Shown in pieces: positions 27,504 through 33,417 of a stretch of 35,256 nucleotides of DNA (positions are counted from its first letter, which is position 1; every line of letters starts with the position of its first letter). The notes beneath the pieces are model-generated. The model ran no database searches and was not told the origin of the DNA. It worked only from the letters and a program-made list of their open reading frames with translations. The translations under genes were made by a program, and so were the position numbers. Source of the stretch: a virus. The DNA lies in IMG/VR virus record IMGVR_UViG_3300044675_005799, positions 1-35,256 of that record; one strand, written 5' to 3'.

Positions 27504-27568
27504 CGAATACATTTACTGAGTAGAATATTCTTTCAATTTGCCAAGATTCTACTCAGTAAATGTATTCG
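27504..27568 (-). repeat. 23-bp perfect inverted repeat at a gene end
   Basis: 27504-27526 and 27546-27568 are perfect complements. The right arm is the last 20 coding bases plus flank of the 47-residue gene; the left arm is an inverted copy just before tRNA-Lys. Confidence 0.8.
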
Positions 27569-27692
27569 TTTTGCGAAGAGCTATCTTGTCATCACGGCGT
27601 TGAATCTTTTTTGATTTGCCATGAGCACCTGAAGGTCTTTTCGCAAGATGTTGAACGAATGGATTTCGTTCCTTCACAATCTTTTGTTTCAT
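27549..27692 (-). CDS. small basic conserved phage protein (47 aa)
   Basis: MKQKIVKERNPFVQHLAKRP...HGKSKKIQRRDDK: the RNPxVxxxxxxxxGxHxKSxKxxRRxxK pattern of a small basic protein common in tailed phages. Function unknown; nucleic-acid binding is plausible. AAGGA seven bases before the ATG, promoter at 27719. Confidence 0.75.
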   Translation of the reverse strand: MKQKIVKERNPFVQHLAKRPSGAHGKSKKIQRRDDKIALRKTNTFTE

Positions 27693-27718
27693 CTTCATTT
27701 CCTTATTTTCTTATATGC

Positions 27719-27747
27719 AATCTATATTACATTACTATGATTGTCAA
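27719..27747 (-). promoter_or_regulatory. sigma-70 promoter
   Basis: TTGACA (27742-27747), 17 bp, TAGATT (27719-27724). Confidence 0.65.
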
Positions 27748-27757
27748 TAGTAAAATT

Positions 27758-27836
27758 CTGTTTTCAGCTCGACTGCAGTGAAACAAAGACTTGTCTCATG
27801 TTGCCAACAGTCAAGTTGAAAACAGGATTTCTGTTT
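27758..27836 (-). repeat. extended-stem module 3
   Basis: 27758-27775 pairs with 27808-27825 (16 of 18) around about 30 nt with no tRNA arm. The right arm can also fold as AAACAG-GATTT-CTGTTT (27820-27836). Same sequence family as modules 0-2. Confidence 0.6.
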
Positions 27837-27896
27837 CCAGTCCATCATCGCTTATGCTAGGACTAATTACTTAATTTTCAAAGAGCGGGTAGACTT

Positions 27897-27968
27897 TGGT
27901 AGTGATAGTGAGAGTCGAACTCACTCTAGATCCTTATGAGAGACCCGCCCGAACCACTCGGTAGCACC
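27897..27968 (-). tRNA. tRNA-Met/Ile2(CAT)
   Basis: Anticodon arm GGTCT CTCATAA GGATC, T-arm GTGAG TTCGACT CTCAC, acceptor GGTGCTA/TATCACT (one mismatch), encoded CCA. Elongator Met or lysidine-type Ile cannot be told apart here. Confidence 0.82.
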
Positions 27969-27972
27969 ATTT

Positions 27973-28048
27973 TGGAGAGCCAGATAGGATTCGAACCTAC
28001 ACCTCAAGGATTTGCAGTCCCGCGCATTACCGATTTTGCTACTGGCTC
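27973..28048 (-). tRNA. tRNA-Cys(GCA)
   Basis: Acceptor GAGCCAG/CTGGCTC, loop CTGCAAA, T-arm GTAGG TTCGAAT CCTAT, encoded CCA. Confidence 0.9.
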
Positions 28049-28057
28049 GTAACAGAA

Positions 28058-28085
28058 ACCCCTCCGGATCTTTCGATCGGAGGGG
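28058..28085 (-). terminator. strong hairpin terminator
   Basis: CCCCTCCGATC-GAAA-GATCCGGAGGGG then TTTCTGTT on the minus strand, after the 21-residue peptide. Confidence 0.75.
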
Positions 28086-28117
28086 CGTAAACCTTTTGTA
28101 CGGCTTCATACAGTTAG

Positions 28118-28183
28118 TTAAACGCTTCCTCCGAATTGACGGGGGCGATAGGTAATCTCACATTTAAAAGTATGATAAGCCAT
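28118..28183 (-). CDS. possible 21-residue peptide
   Basis: MAYHTFKCEITYRPRQFGGS..., AAGAGAAG before the ATG, between a promoter and a terminator. Confidence 0.4.
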   Translation of the reverse strand: MAYHTFKCEITYRPRQFGGSV

Positions 28184-28212
28184 GTTCTTCTCTTTTGATT
28201 CTCTTGCTACTA

Positions 28213-28241
28213 TATTTATACTAGTTTCACTGATCTGTCAA
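28213..28241 (-). promoter_or_regulatory. sigma-70 promoter overlapping a late motif
   Basis: TTGACA (28236-28241) with TATAAA 15 bp away, and TATAAATA at 28213-28220. Confidence 0.55.
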
Positions 28242-28269
28242 CAAAAATGTGCAAAAATCGTTATTATTT

Positions 28270-28353
28270 TGGTGCTAGAGGCCGGAATCGAACCGACTCG
28301 CCCTTTCGGGAAAGCGTTATGAGCGCTCAGGATCCCCATTATCCATCTCTAGC
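28270..28353 (-). tRNA. CAT-anticodon tRNA with class II body
   Basis: Acceptor GCTAGAG/CTCTAGC, D-arm GGA...TCC, anticodon arm GAGCG CTCATAA CGCTT, 14-nt variable arm with CCC-GAAA-GGG, T-arm GTCGG TTCGATT CCGGC, A73, encoded CCA. Normal Met and Ile tRNAs are class I. Confidence 0.8.
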
Positions 28354-28360
28354 GTATATT

Positions 28361-28573
28361 CTATGTACTACTACTTGCCTTAATTCTTTTCTGGAACTCA
28401 GCTAACTCGTCGTAGTTTTTTGCGTTAGAGGAGGTCCAATCTTGGCACGCTGTTCCGAGCCAAACGCCTCCTCCACATTGACATTTAGGCCTAGAACATC
28501 TACATCTACAGTGACCAGCAATACAAATTCCGTAGTGATCGCTTAGATATTCTCTTAACTGATAATCGTCCAC
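28361..28573 (-). CDS. cysteine-rich small protein
   Basis: About 70 residues from a GTG (open to 28591). GICIAGHCRCRCSRPKCQCG packs six cysteines in C-x-C and C-x-x-x-C spacing, a likely metal-binding knot, followed by a helical tail. Overlaps the upstream membrane protein gene. Unknown. Confidence 0.65.
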   Translation of the reverse strand: MDDYQLREYLSDHYGICIAGHCRCRCSRPKCQCGGGVWLGTACQDWTSSNAKNYDELAEFQKRIKASSST

Positions 28574-28761
28574 AAAACACCCACTAAACAAAACAACACT
28601 AACATATGCCAGGTGATTGTGAAAACGCTACCAAATATCAATCCTGCAATAATACCAATGATGTAGTTTTTGATATCTTTTTCATGTTCAACAAGATCTT
28701 TTTTGTCTTCAGGTTTGTAATACATTAAGCGCGGCGCTGGTGCGGCCGGTTTCTTAGCCAT
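28555..28761 (-). CDS. small membrane protein (68 aa)
   Basis: MAKKPAAPAPRLMYYKPEDK, then two membrane segments, IIGIIAGLIFGSVFTI and MLVLFCLVGVLWTII. AAAGGATT before the ATG. Unknown. Confidence 0.7.
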   Translation of the reverse strand: MAKKPAAPAPRLMYYKPEDKKDLVEHEKDIKNYIIGIIAGLIFGSVFTITWHMLVLFCLVGVLWTIIS

Positions 28762-28852
28762 AACTATGAATCCTTTCGATATTTCATATCATTAGAAGTC
28801 ACGGCCATTTGATATACCTTCATCATAGGAAGTTAACTAACATTTTCTATAT

Positions 28853-28943
28853 TGGTAGAAGTGGGTGGATTCGAACCACCTCAAAGGCGCTAATCTGGCG
28901 CAAAGAGCTTATAAGACTCCTCTGACTACCAAGTCTCACTTCC
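28853..28943 (-). tRNA. TAT-anticodon tRNA (Ile) with class II body
   Basis: Acceptor GGAAGTG/CACTTCT, anticodon arm GGAGT CTTATAA GCTCT, 22-nt variable arm with GCGC...GCGC, T-arm GGTGG TTCGAAT CCACC, A73, encoded CCA. Isoleucine tRNAs are normally class I. Confidence 0.82.
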
Positions 28944-28950
28944 AGAATTT

Positions 28951-29027
28951 TGGTGCGGGTGGTGGGACTTGAACCCACAGAACTCACATTTTAAGTGTGA
29001 TACGGTTACCGATTACGTCACACCCGC
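28951..29027 (-). tRNA. tRNA-Leu(TAA), class I body
   Basis: Acceptor GCGGGTG/CACCCGC, anticodon arm TCACA CTTAAAA TGTGA, variable loop of five bases (GTTCT), T-arm GTGGG TTCAAGT CCCAC, encoded CCA. The long Leu-type arm is missing. Confidence 0.88.
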
Positions 29028-29032
29028 AAAAT

Positions 29033-29110
29033 TGGTGCTCCCGGAGGGACTCGAACCCCCGGCCTTGACATTAGAAGTGTCTTGCTCTATTCCAACTGAG
29101 CTACGGAAGC
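29033..29110 (-). tRNA. tRNA-Arg(TCT)
   Basis: Acceptor GCTTCCG/CGGGAGC, anticodon arm AGACA CTTCTAA TGTCA, encoded CCA. Confidence 0.92.
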
Positions 29111-29116
29111 GTTATA

Positions 29117-29124
29117 TATTTATA
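29117..29124 (-). promoter_or_regulatory. late motif ahead of the last tRNA array
   Basis: TATAAATA on the minus strand 7 bp before tRNA-Arg(TCT); could allow late transcription of the array. Confidence 0.45.
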
Positions 29125-29334
29125 CTAGTCGTAGAGGCCTGCCATCCAAAGTATAAAGATAAAAATAATGAGAAATAATACTGGTCCCCACAATGGGGCT
29201 AGTACCCACCACCAAGACCATGTAATGTAGCCGGTAAGTTTCAGGCCGATAAAAAGTACTGCCAAAAGACTCATAAAGAATCCACCGCCATTAGACCCAT
29301 TATTGTTGTTGTTGTTAATCATAGTTTTTCTCAT
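29125..29334 (-). CDS. small membrane protein, WSWWWVLAP type (copy A)
   Basis: 69 residues: Asn/Gly-rich start, then FFMSLLAVLFIGLKLTGYI-TWSWWWVLAPLWG and a final membrane helix. Matches small phage membrane proteins with the WSWWWVL signature. Paralogue of the next gene upstream. The second ATG (residue 5) is also possible. Confidence 0.75.
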   Translation of the reverse strand: MRKTMINNNNNNGSNGGGFFMSLLAVLFIGLKLTGYITWSWWWVLAPLWGPVLFLIIFIFILWMAGLYD

Positions 29335-29352
29335 TGTTAATGTTACTTTGTA

Positions 29353-29381
29353 AGTATACTATAATTCGCCAGATCTGTCAA
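29353..29381 (-). promoter_or_regulatory. sigma-70 promoter between the two paralogues
   Basis: TTGACA (29376-29381), 17 bp, TATACT (29353-29358). Confidence 0.7.
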
Positions 29382-29408
29382 CTAATTTTTTCTACATTAT
29401 GCACAAGC

Positions 29409-29621
29409 TTAGAGCGGTCTTGCAACACTAAAAAGAACAACAGCGATGATACCAACAGAACCAATAATACCGAGGGGAATTAGGATTGGCGACAAAACCC
29501 ACCACCAAGACCATGCAATATACCCACTAAGTTTCAAGCCAATGAAAAGAATTGTGAGCAACGCAAGAATATTACCTGCTGTATACGTAATAGCTGTCTT
29601 GTTATTTAGAAAATTTTTCAA
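29409..29621 (-). CDS. small membrane protein, WSWWWVLSP type (copy B)
   Basis: 70 residues, ILALLTILFIGLKLSGYI-AWSWWWVLSPI then a long hydrophobic end. Shares IGLKL-GYI-WSWWWVL-P with copy A. Overlaps the upstream gene by 4 bp. Confidence 0.75.
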   Translation of the reverse strand: MKNFLNNKTAITYTAGNILALLTILFIGLKLSGYIAWSWWWVLSPILIPLGIIGSVGIIAVVLFSVARPL

Positions 29622-29815
29622 AATTGGTTAAGCCTTTCATTCCAAAATTTTTTGATAAGAGTTTCATTATCGCAGTCAAAAAAATCTCTCAGAAGCCCAG
29701 TTTCGAATGACCATTTAAGTACATCAATCCAAACATTTTCCTCGAATTCAGAAAAAACCGCCTGTGACTTTGCATGTACTCGACTGATTTCGTCTTCAAC
29801 AAGCATATCATTCAT
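29618..29815 (-). CDS. hypothetical protein (65 aa)
   Basis: MNDMLVEDEISRVHAKSQAV..., acidic and helical. ATG overlaps the upstream stop (ATGA), GGAG in front. Unknown. Confidence 0.65.
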   Translation of the reverse strand: MNDMLVEDEISRVHAKSQAVFSEFEENVWIDVLKWSFETGLLRDFFDCDNETLIKKFWNERLNQF

Positions 29816-30018
29816 ACTTTCCACTCCGTTTTTGTTGATAGCGCATCACTAGCTAACTGCATATAATCTCTATCATCTTCGCTTAGATGATCCCAACAAA
29901 CCGAGAGTCCGTCCAATACTTCAATAACAGATAAAGGCAATTTGATATGCATCTGAGTATTCATCAGATGCTCTAGCGCAGCCATCTTGCGTTCAGTCTT
30001 TTGGGCAATAGTCAACAC
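29812..30018 (-). CDS. hypothetical protein (68 aa)
   Basis: GTG start overlapping the upstream stop (GTGTTGA). LTIAQKTERKMAALEHLMNT..., helical. Unknown. Confidence 0.6.
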   Translation of the reverse strand: MLTIAQKTERKMAALEHLMNTQMHIKLPLSVIEVLDGLSVCWDHLSEDDRDYMQLASDALSTKTEWKV

Positions 30019-30194
30019 ACTAGATTCATTTCTTGAATCATTTCTTTTTCTTGTAGGTCTTGAGCAGTGTGAAAATCATCAATGATAATTCGAATCAACG
30101 CTACAAGATCTTCTTTAGTGCAATCTACAGTCTGTGCGTGGAGAACAAGAGAATCGAGCTTCTCGATGTTCATGTCATAATCTTGCATCTGCAT
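30012..30194 (-). CDS. hypothetical protein (60 aa)
   Basis: MQMQDYDMNIEKLDSLVLHA..., helical and acidic. CTGGAGAAAACAAA before the ATG. That start region is duplicated at 30260-30308. Heads a run of four overlapping small genes. Confidence 0.7.
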   Translation of the reverse strand: MQMQDYDMNIEKLDSLVLHAQTVDCTKEDLVALIRIIIDDFHTAQDLQEKEMIQEMNLVC

Positions 30195-30308
30195 TTTGTT
30201 TTCTCCAGTAATCTTAATTTATCTATACCATACTGGAATTACAATGTCAACTCATTTATTGTTCATGTCGTAATCTTGCATCTGCATTTTGTTTTCTCCA
30301 GTAATCTT
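30167..30308. repeat. 49-bp direct repeat (two copies)
   Basis: 30167-30215 and 30260-30308 differ at one base. Each holds the ribosome site and first nine codons of the 60-residue gene. Confidence 0.85.
30222..30250 (-). promoter_or_regulatory. sigma-70 promoter
   Basis: TTGACA (30245-30250), 17 bp, TATAGA (30222-30227), between the two repeat copies. Confidence 0.7.
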
Positions 30309-30615
30309 TGTAACTTTCAACAAGGCTGACTTCTGCGTGTGGGCCAGGTTTAGTAAGAGCCTTTGGGATAGAAACAAGAACTGCGCTTGTTGCTACATCG
30401 GAAAAATTCATGTTATTCACAAACCAATCGATGGCTTCGTAGGAATCTTTCATGACAAAATCGAATTCCTCTTTGTAAACAAGAGTTGCATCTTCATCAG
30501 AAAGCTGTTCTCTTTTCGCTTCAATATCACGGTAATATTTCGCACGATTATCTGCTACAACCTCAACTGGAATATGCCAAACATACCCGCTGTCAGTGAT
30601 TTCGATGACTTTCAT
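30256..30615 (-). CDS. hypothetical protein (119 aa)
   Basis: MKVIEITDSGYVWHIPVEVV..., then VKREQLSDEDATLVYKEEF-like helical part and VLVSIPKAL. The last 13 residues (RKQNADARLRHEQ) are encoded, in another frame, by the duplicated start of the 60-residue gene, so the natural C-terminus has been replaced. Unknown function. Confidence 0.65.
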   Translation of the reverse strand: MKVIEITDSGYVWHIPVEVVADNRAKYYRDIEAKREQLSDEDATLVYKEEFDFVMKDSYEAIDWFVNNMNFSDVATSAVLVSIPKALTKPGPHAEVSLVESYKDYWRKQNADARLRHEQ

Positions 30616-30627
30616 CTCTATTTGCCT

Positions 30628-30753
30628 TTACCGTTGTTCAAGTTCTAAAAATCTGGCGTTATCTACGGCTCTAAGCCATGTGCCAAGCTTTTCTGGATTA
30701 AACCAGCATACTAAAACTAATACGATCAAAATAAGCGACAAAACACTACTCAT
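30628..30753 (-). CDS. 41-residue membrane peptide
   Basis: MSSVLSLILIVLVLVCWFNP then a polar tail; one membrane helix. GAGGAGAAT ahead of the ATG. Twelve bases before the 119-residue gene. Unknown. Confidence 0.7.
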   Translation of the reverse strand: MSSVLSLILIVLVLVCWFNPEKLGTWLRAVDNARFLELEQR

Positions 30754-30807
30754 AGTAAAGATTCTCCTCAATAATCATGAAAACATTGGTTCTTTTACGC
30801 CATTGCT

Positions 30808-31026
30808 CTAGCGGCCGTTCACAAGAATATTCGCAAGAGCTTTACTCTTGTTCCACATACCCTGTACATCGGTATAACGCTGAGTGATGATCCACTCACC
30901 TTGCATTGATCCCCAAGTTTGGATCGCGATATTTTTCGACCGAGTACCCTCGATAAGGCGCATTTTCATCGACTTAGGCTCAAGTATTTCTTCGAGAACA
31001 GTAAATTCCGTTGCAAAACTTGACAT
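30808..31026 (-). CDS. hypothetical protein (72 aa)
   Basis: MSSFATEFTVLEEILEPKSM..., beta-rich (NIAIQTWGSMQGEWIITQRY). Promoter at 31057. Unknown. Confidence 0.65.
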   Translation of the reverse strand: MSSFATEFTVLEEILEPKSMKMRLIEGTRSKNIAIQTWGSMQGEWIITQRYTDVQGMWNKSKALANILVNGR

Positions 31027-31056
31027 GATTCGCCCCTTATTGATTACATTTTCAGT

Positions 31057-31083
31057 TGTATACTGATTCTATCTCAATGTCAA
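31057..31083 (-). promoter_or_regulatory. sigma-70 promoter
   Basis: TTGACA (31078-31083), 15 bp, TATACA (31057-31062). Confidence 0.55.
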
Positions 31084-31514
31084 TCAGTAATTTGTGTTTT
31101 CTGTAAATGTTTCAGATGACTACGGTTTATGCGGGCGCCAACAAACGCGTTGTAGTATTCATCTGGCTTAAGAAGAACATCGTTTTCTATTTGTTCTTTA
31201 AGTTCAAAGTAGCTCATTTCTGCCGTAGTTTTACATAGGCGTAAAACCTTACGGCAAAACCTGTCTGGCCCAAACTCTTCTAGAAGTGCTTTCACCTCTT
31301 CACTTGACCCATAGTAGCTTTCCCAGTCAGATTCAGATACTACCCTGCGCTTACGCTTCTGGCCTTTGAGGGGCTTCAGAGTGCGAGTAGAGCTCAGCTT
31401 CTTTTTTCCGATGTACTTCTTACCATTCAGGGTGTCAGTGATCTCATATACAAAACCAGCATTACCATCAATATCATCTGAAGAGAATGGCTTCCCTTCA
31501 TACACCCAAGTCAT
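31080..31514 (-). CDS. divergent GIY-YIG nuclease-like protein (144 aa)
   Basis: FVYEITDTLNGKKYIGKKKL (about 21-40) is a GIY-YIG-type motif, followed by a basic loop (KGQKRKRRVVSESDWESYYG) and GPDRFCRKVLRLCKTTAEMS; a Glu (MSYFELKEQIE) fits the catalytic position. Shared by many T4-like phages as a free-standing nuclease; whether it homes or has a resident role is open. Overlaps the zinc-ribbon gene by 4 bp. Confidence 0.7.
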   Translation of the reverse strand: MTWVYEGKPFSSDDIDGNAGFVYEITDTLNGKKYIGKKKLSSTRTLKPLKGQKRKRRVVSESDWESYYGSSEEVKALLEEFGPDRFCRKVLRLCKTTAEMSYFELKEQIENDVLLKPDEYYNAFVGARINRSHLKHLQKTQITD

Positions 31515-31675
31515 TCTTCGTCGTCTTCGTCATCAAAATCCTTTGGGTCAACTTGATCGTCATTCGAGAAAAGACTCTCTCCACAGAAGGGGCAAAAGAG
31601 TACTTCATCGTCTTCGTAATGTTTAACGGTGAATTCTGAATCACAGACTTCGCAAACTAAATCTTCTTCGTTCAT
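31511..31675 (-). CDS. small zinc-ribbon protein (54 aa)
   Basis: MNEEDLVCEVCDSEFTV with a second CPFC knuckle (CEVC...CPFC) and an all-acidic end (DFDDEDDEE). AAGGAGATTGCT precedes the ATG. Such small acidic ribbons often contact RNA polymerase or ribosomes, but nothing here shows which. Confidence 0.75.
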   Translation of the reverse strand: MNEEDLVCEVCDSEFTVKHYEDDEVLFCPFCGESLFSNDDQVDPKDFDDEDDEE

Positions 31676-31693
31676 AGCAATCTCCTTAAAGAA

Positions 31694-31722
31694 ATAGGGC
31701 AAGTATTGCTCCTGCCCTATTT
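31694..31722 (-). terminator. terminator after nrdA
   Basis: AATAGGGCA...TGCCCTATT hairpin followed by TCTTT on the minus strand, 20 bp after the nrdA stop. Confidence 0.75.
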
Positions 31723-31743
31723 ATTCATTCGAAAACTGCTATA

Positions 31744-33387
31744 TTACGATTCACAAGATACACAATTTAAGATGTCGCGAACCAATTGTTGTGCTGGATT
31801 TGTCGATCGCTGATAGTAGAATGTTTTTATCCCCATTCGCCAACCCTCGATGATCAAGGTGTTGACGTCTTTGATCGATGCATCAGGAGCAATCAACAGG
31901 TTTAGTGACTGAGCTTGATCAATATACTTCTGACGTCCTGCTGCTTGTTGAATAATACTCATCGGTGCAATTTCTGAGAACGTTTTGAATACGTCTCGCT
32001 CGAGTTGAGTCAGGAAATCAAGGTGCTGAACAGATCCGCCACGTTGAAGAATTGACATCCACACCTCTGGAGTATTTTTTTCATAGGTCTCTAAGATAGC
32101 AATGAGGTATGGGTTCTTATACGTGAATTTACCTTTTGCAAGATCTTTCGTAAAGTAGTTCGAAGCAAGTGGTTCAATCGAAGGAGATACTTGTCCAAGG
32201 ATAAAACTCGAAGAAGTAGTTGGAGCAATAGCACAACGAGTTACATTTCTTATGCCATATCCGAGTAGTCCTTCAGGTTCACCATACTCAATGGCAAGTT
32301 CTTTAGTGGCTGCAAGAGACCTGTCATCGATGAACTTAGAGATCTTAATGGCCATCATATGTGCATCAAAAGATTCAAACGGAATCATCTTCGATTGTAA
32401 ATATGAATGCCAACCAAGTTGGCCTAGTCCAAGCGCTCTCCAACGAATAGCAAAGTTATACGCAGGTTCCATAAACTTCATGTCTTTGATTTTTTCAATG
32501 TACTCTTCCAAAACCGCATCAAGGAAGAAGATCATCGTCTCTACCGCGTCAGTATGCATCCATTCTTCGAACGTAACACAGTTCATTGATGCTAGGTTAC
32601 AGACAAACGACTCATCTGCTGAAGAAGCGAGCGCTATTTCGGAACAAAGATTCGAAGAATAAATCTTGCGCTTCTTGTCCTTATAAGCCTGAGGTGCGTT
32701 ATTGTTTACAGTGTCTGTGAAGAATAGATAAGGATATCCGGATTCCTTTCGCTTACGTAGGACACGTGCCCACAGCGTGCGTTTTTCTGCATCGCCATCA
32801 ATCATAGCATTCATCCAGGCGTCGGTGATACAGATCCCAAGGGATAGGTTCTGTACTGAAGATCCGATTTCTCTGGCGTCGAGGAACTCGTAAATATCGG
32901 GGTGTTCGATGTCGAGGTAGACGGCGCAAGAGCCACGACGGACGTTCCCTTGACTAATAACATCCACCGCGGTTTCCAGTAGATTAGCATAATGCACAGG
33001 ACCATCAGCCTTTCCTCCAGATTTAATAACAGTTCCCCGAGGACGAAGTGCACCAAGATATGCTGATGTGCCAGCACCATGTTTAGTTTGCATACCGATT
33101 TCAGCATGCTTAACAAGGATAGATTCGATTGAATCCTCAATATAGACGTTGTTACACGAAATAGGAAGACCCTTTCTCGTGCCAAAGTTAGACCATACCG
33201 GCGAAGATAGCGAATAATATCCCTTGCTCATGTAATCATAGAACTTATCAGCAAAGCCGTCACGATCTAGAATACGTTCTGCGGTCTTTGCGATCTCGCG
33301 AACTCTTTCTTCTACGGTCATATTCCCATCTACATATCCGCGTGAGAGGAAGAGTCTCGAGTCTTCGTTTGCCCATTCAAACCCCAT
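31744..33387 (-). CDS. nrdA: ribonucleotide reductase, class I large subunit
   Basis: 547 residues. Makes deoxyribonucleotides for phage DNA synthesis, with NrdB. Active site intact: PISCNN (first redox Cys, about 76), NLCSEIA (N-x-C-x-E: radical Cys and Glu, about 245), VCNLASMNC (second redox Cys, about 262) and the C-terminal C-V-S-C pair that passes electrons from thioredoxin or glutaredoxin. Compared with the 750-residue E. coli enzyme it lacks the N-terminal ATP-cone, so it should escape dATP inhibition, useful for a virus. Follows nrdB by 30 bp; terminator behind. Confidence 0.95.
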   Translation of the reverse strand: MGFEWANEDSRLFLSRGYVDGNMTVEERVREIAKTAERILDRDGFADKFYDYMSKGYYSLSSPVWSNFGTRKGLPISCNNVYIEDSIESILVKHAEIGMQTKHGAGTSAYLGALRPRGTVIKSGGKADGPVHYANLLETAVDVISQGNVRRGSCAVYLDIEHPDIYEFLDAREIGSSVQNLSLGICITDAWMNAMIDGDAEKRTLWARVLRKRKESGYPYLFFTDTVNNNAPQAYKDKKRKIYSSNLCSEIALASSADESFVCNLASMNCVTFEEWMHTDAVETMIFFLDAVLEEYIEKIKDMKFMEPAYNFAIRWRALGLGQLGWHSYLQSKMIPFESFDAHMMAIKISKFIDDRSLAATKELAIEYGEPEGLLGYGIRNVTRCAIAPTTSSSFILGQVSPSIEPLASNYFTKDLAKGKFTYKNPYLIAILETYEKNTPEVWMSILQRGGSVQHLDFLTQLERDVFKTFSEIAPMSIIQQAAGRQKYIDQAQSLNLLIAPDASIKDVNTLIIEGWRMGIKTFYYQRSTNPAQQLVRDILNCVSCES

Positions 33388-33417
33388 ATGTAGTATTCCC
33401 TTTCTTATTCTTAATAT

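Noticed and set aside
27921-28109. 62-residue leftward ORF
   Set aside because: Its frame passes through a terminator hairpin, tRNA-Cys and tRNA-Met.
32811-33185. 124-residue leftward ORF within nrdA
   Set aside because: Alternative frame of the clearly coding nrdA gene.
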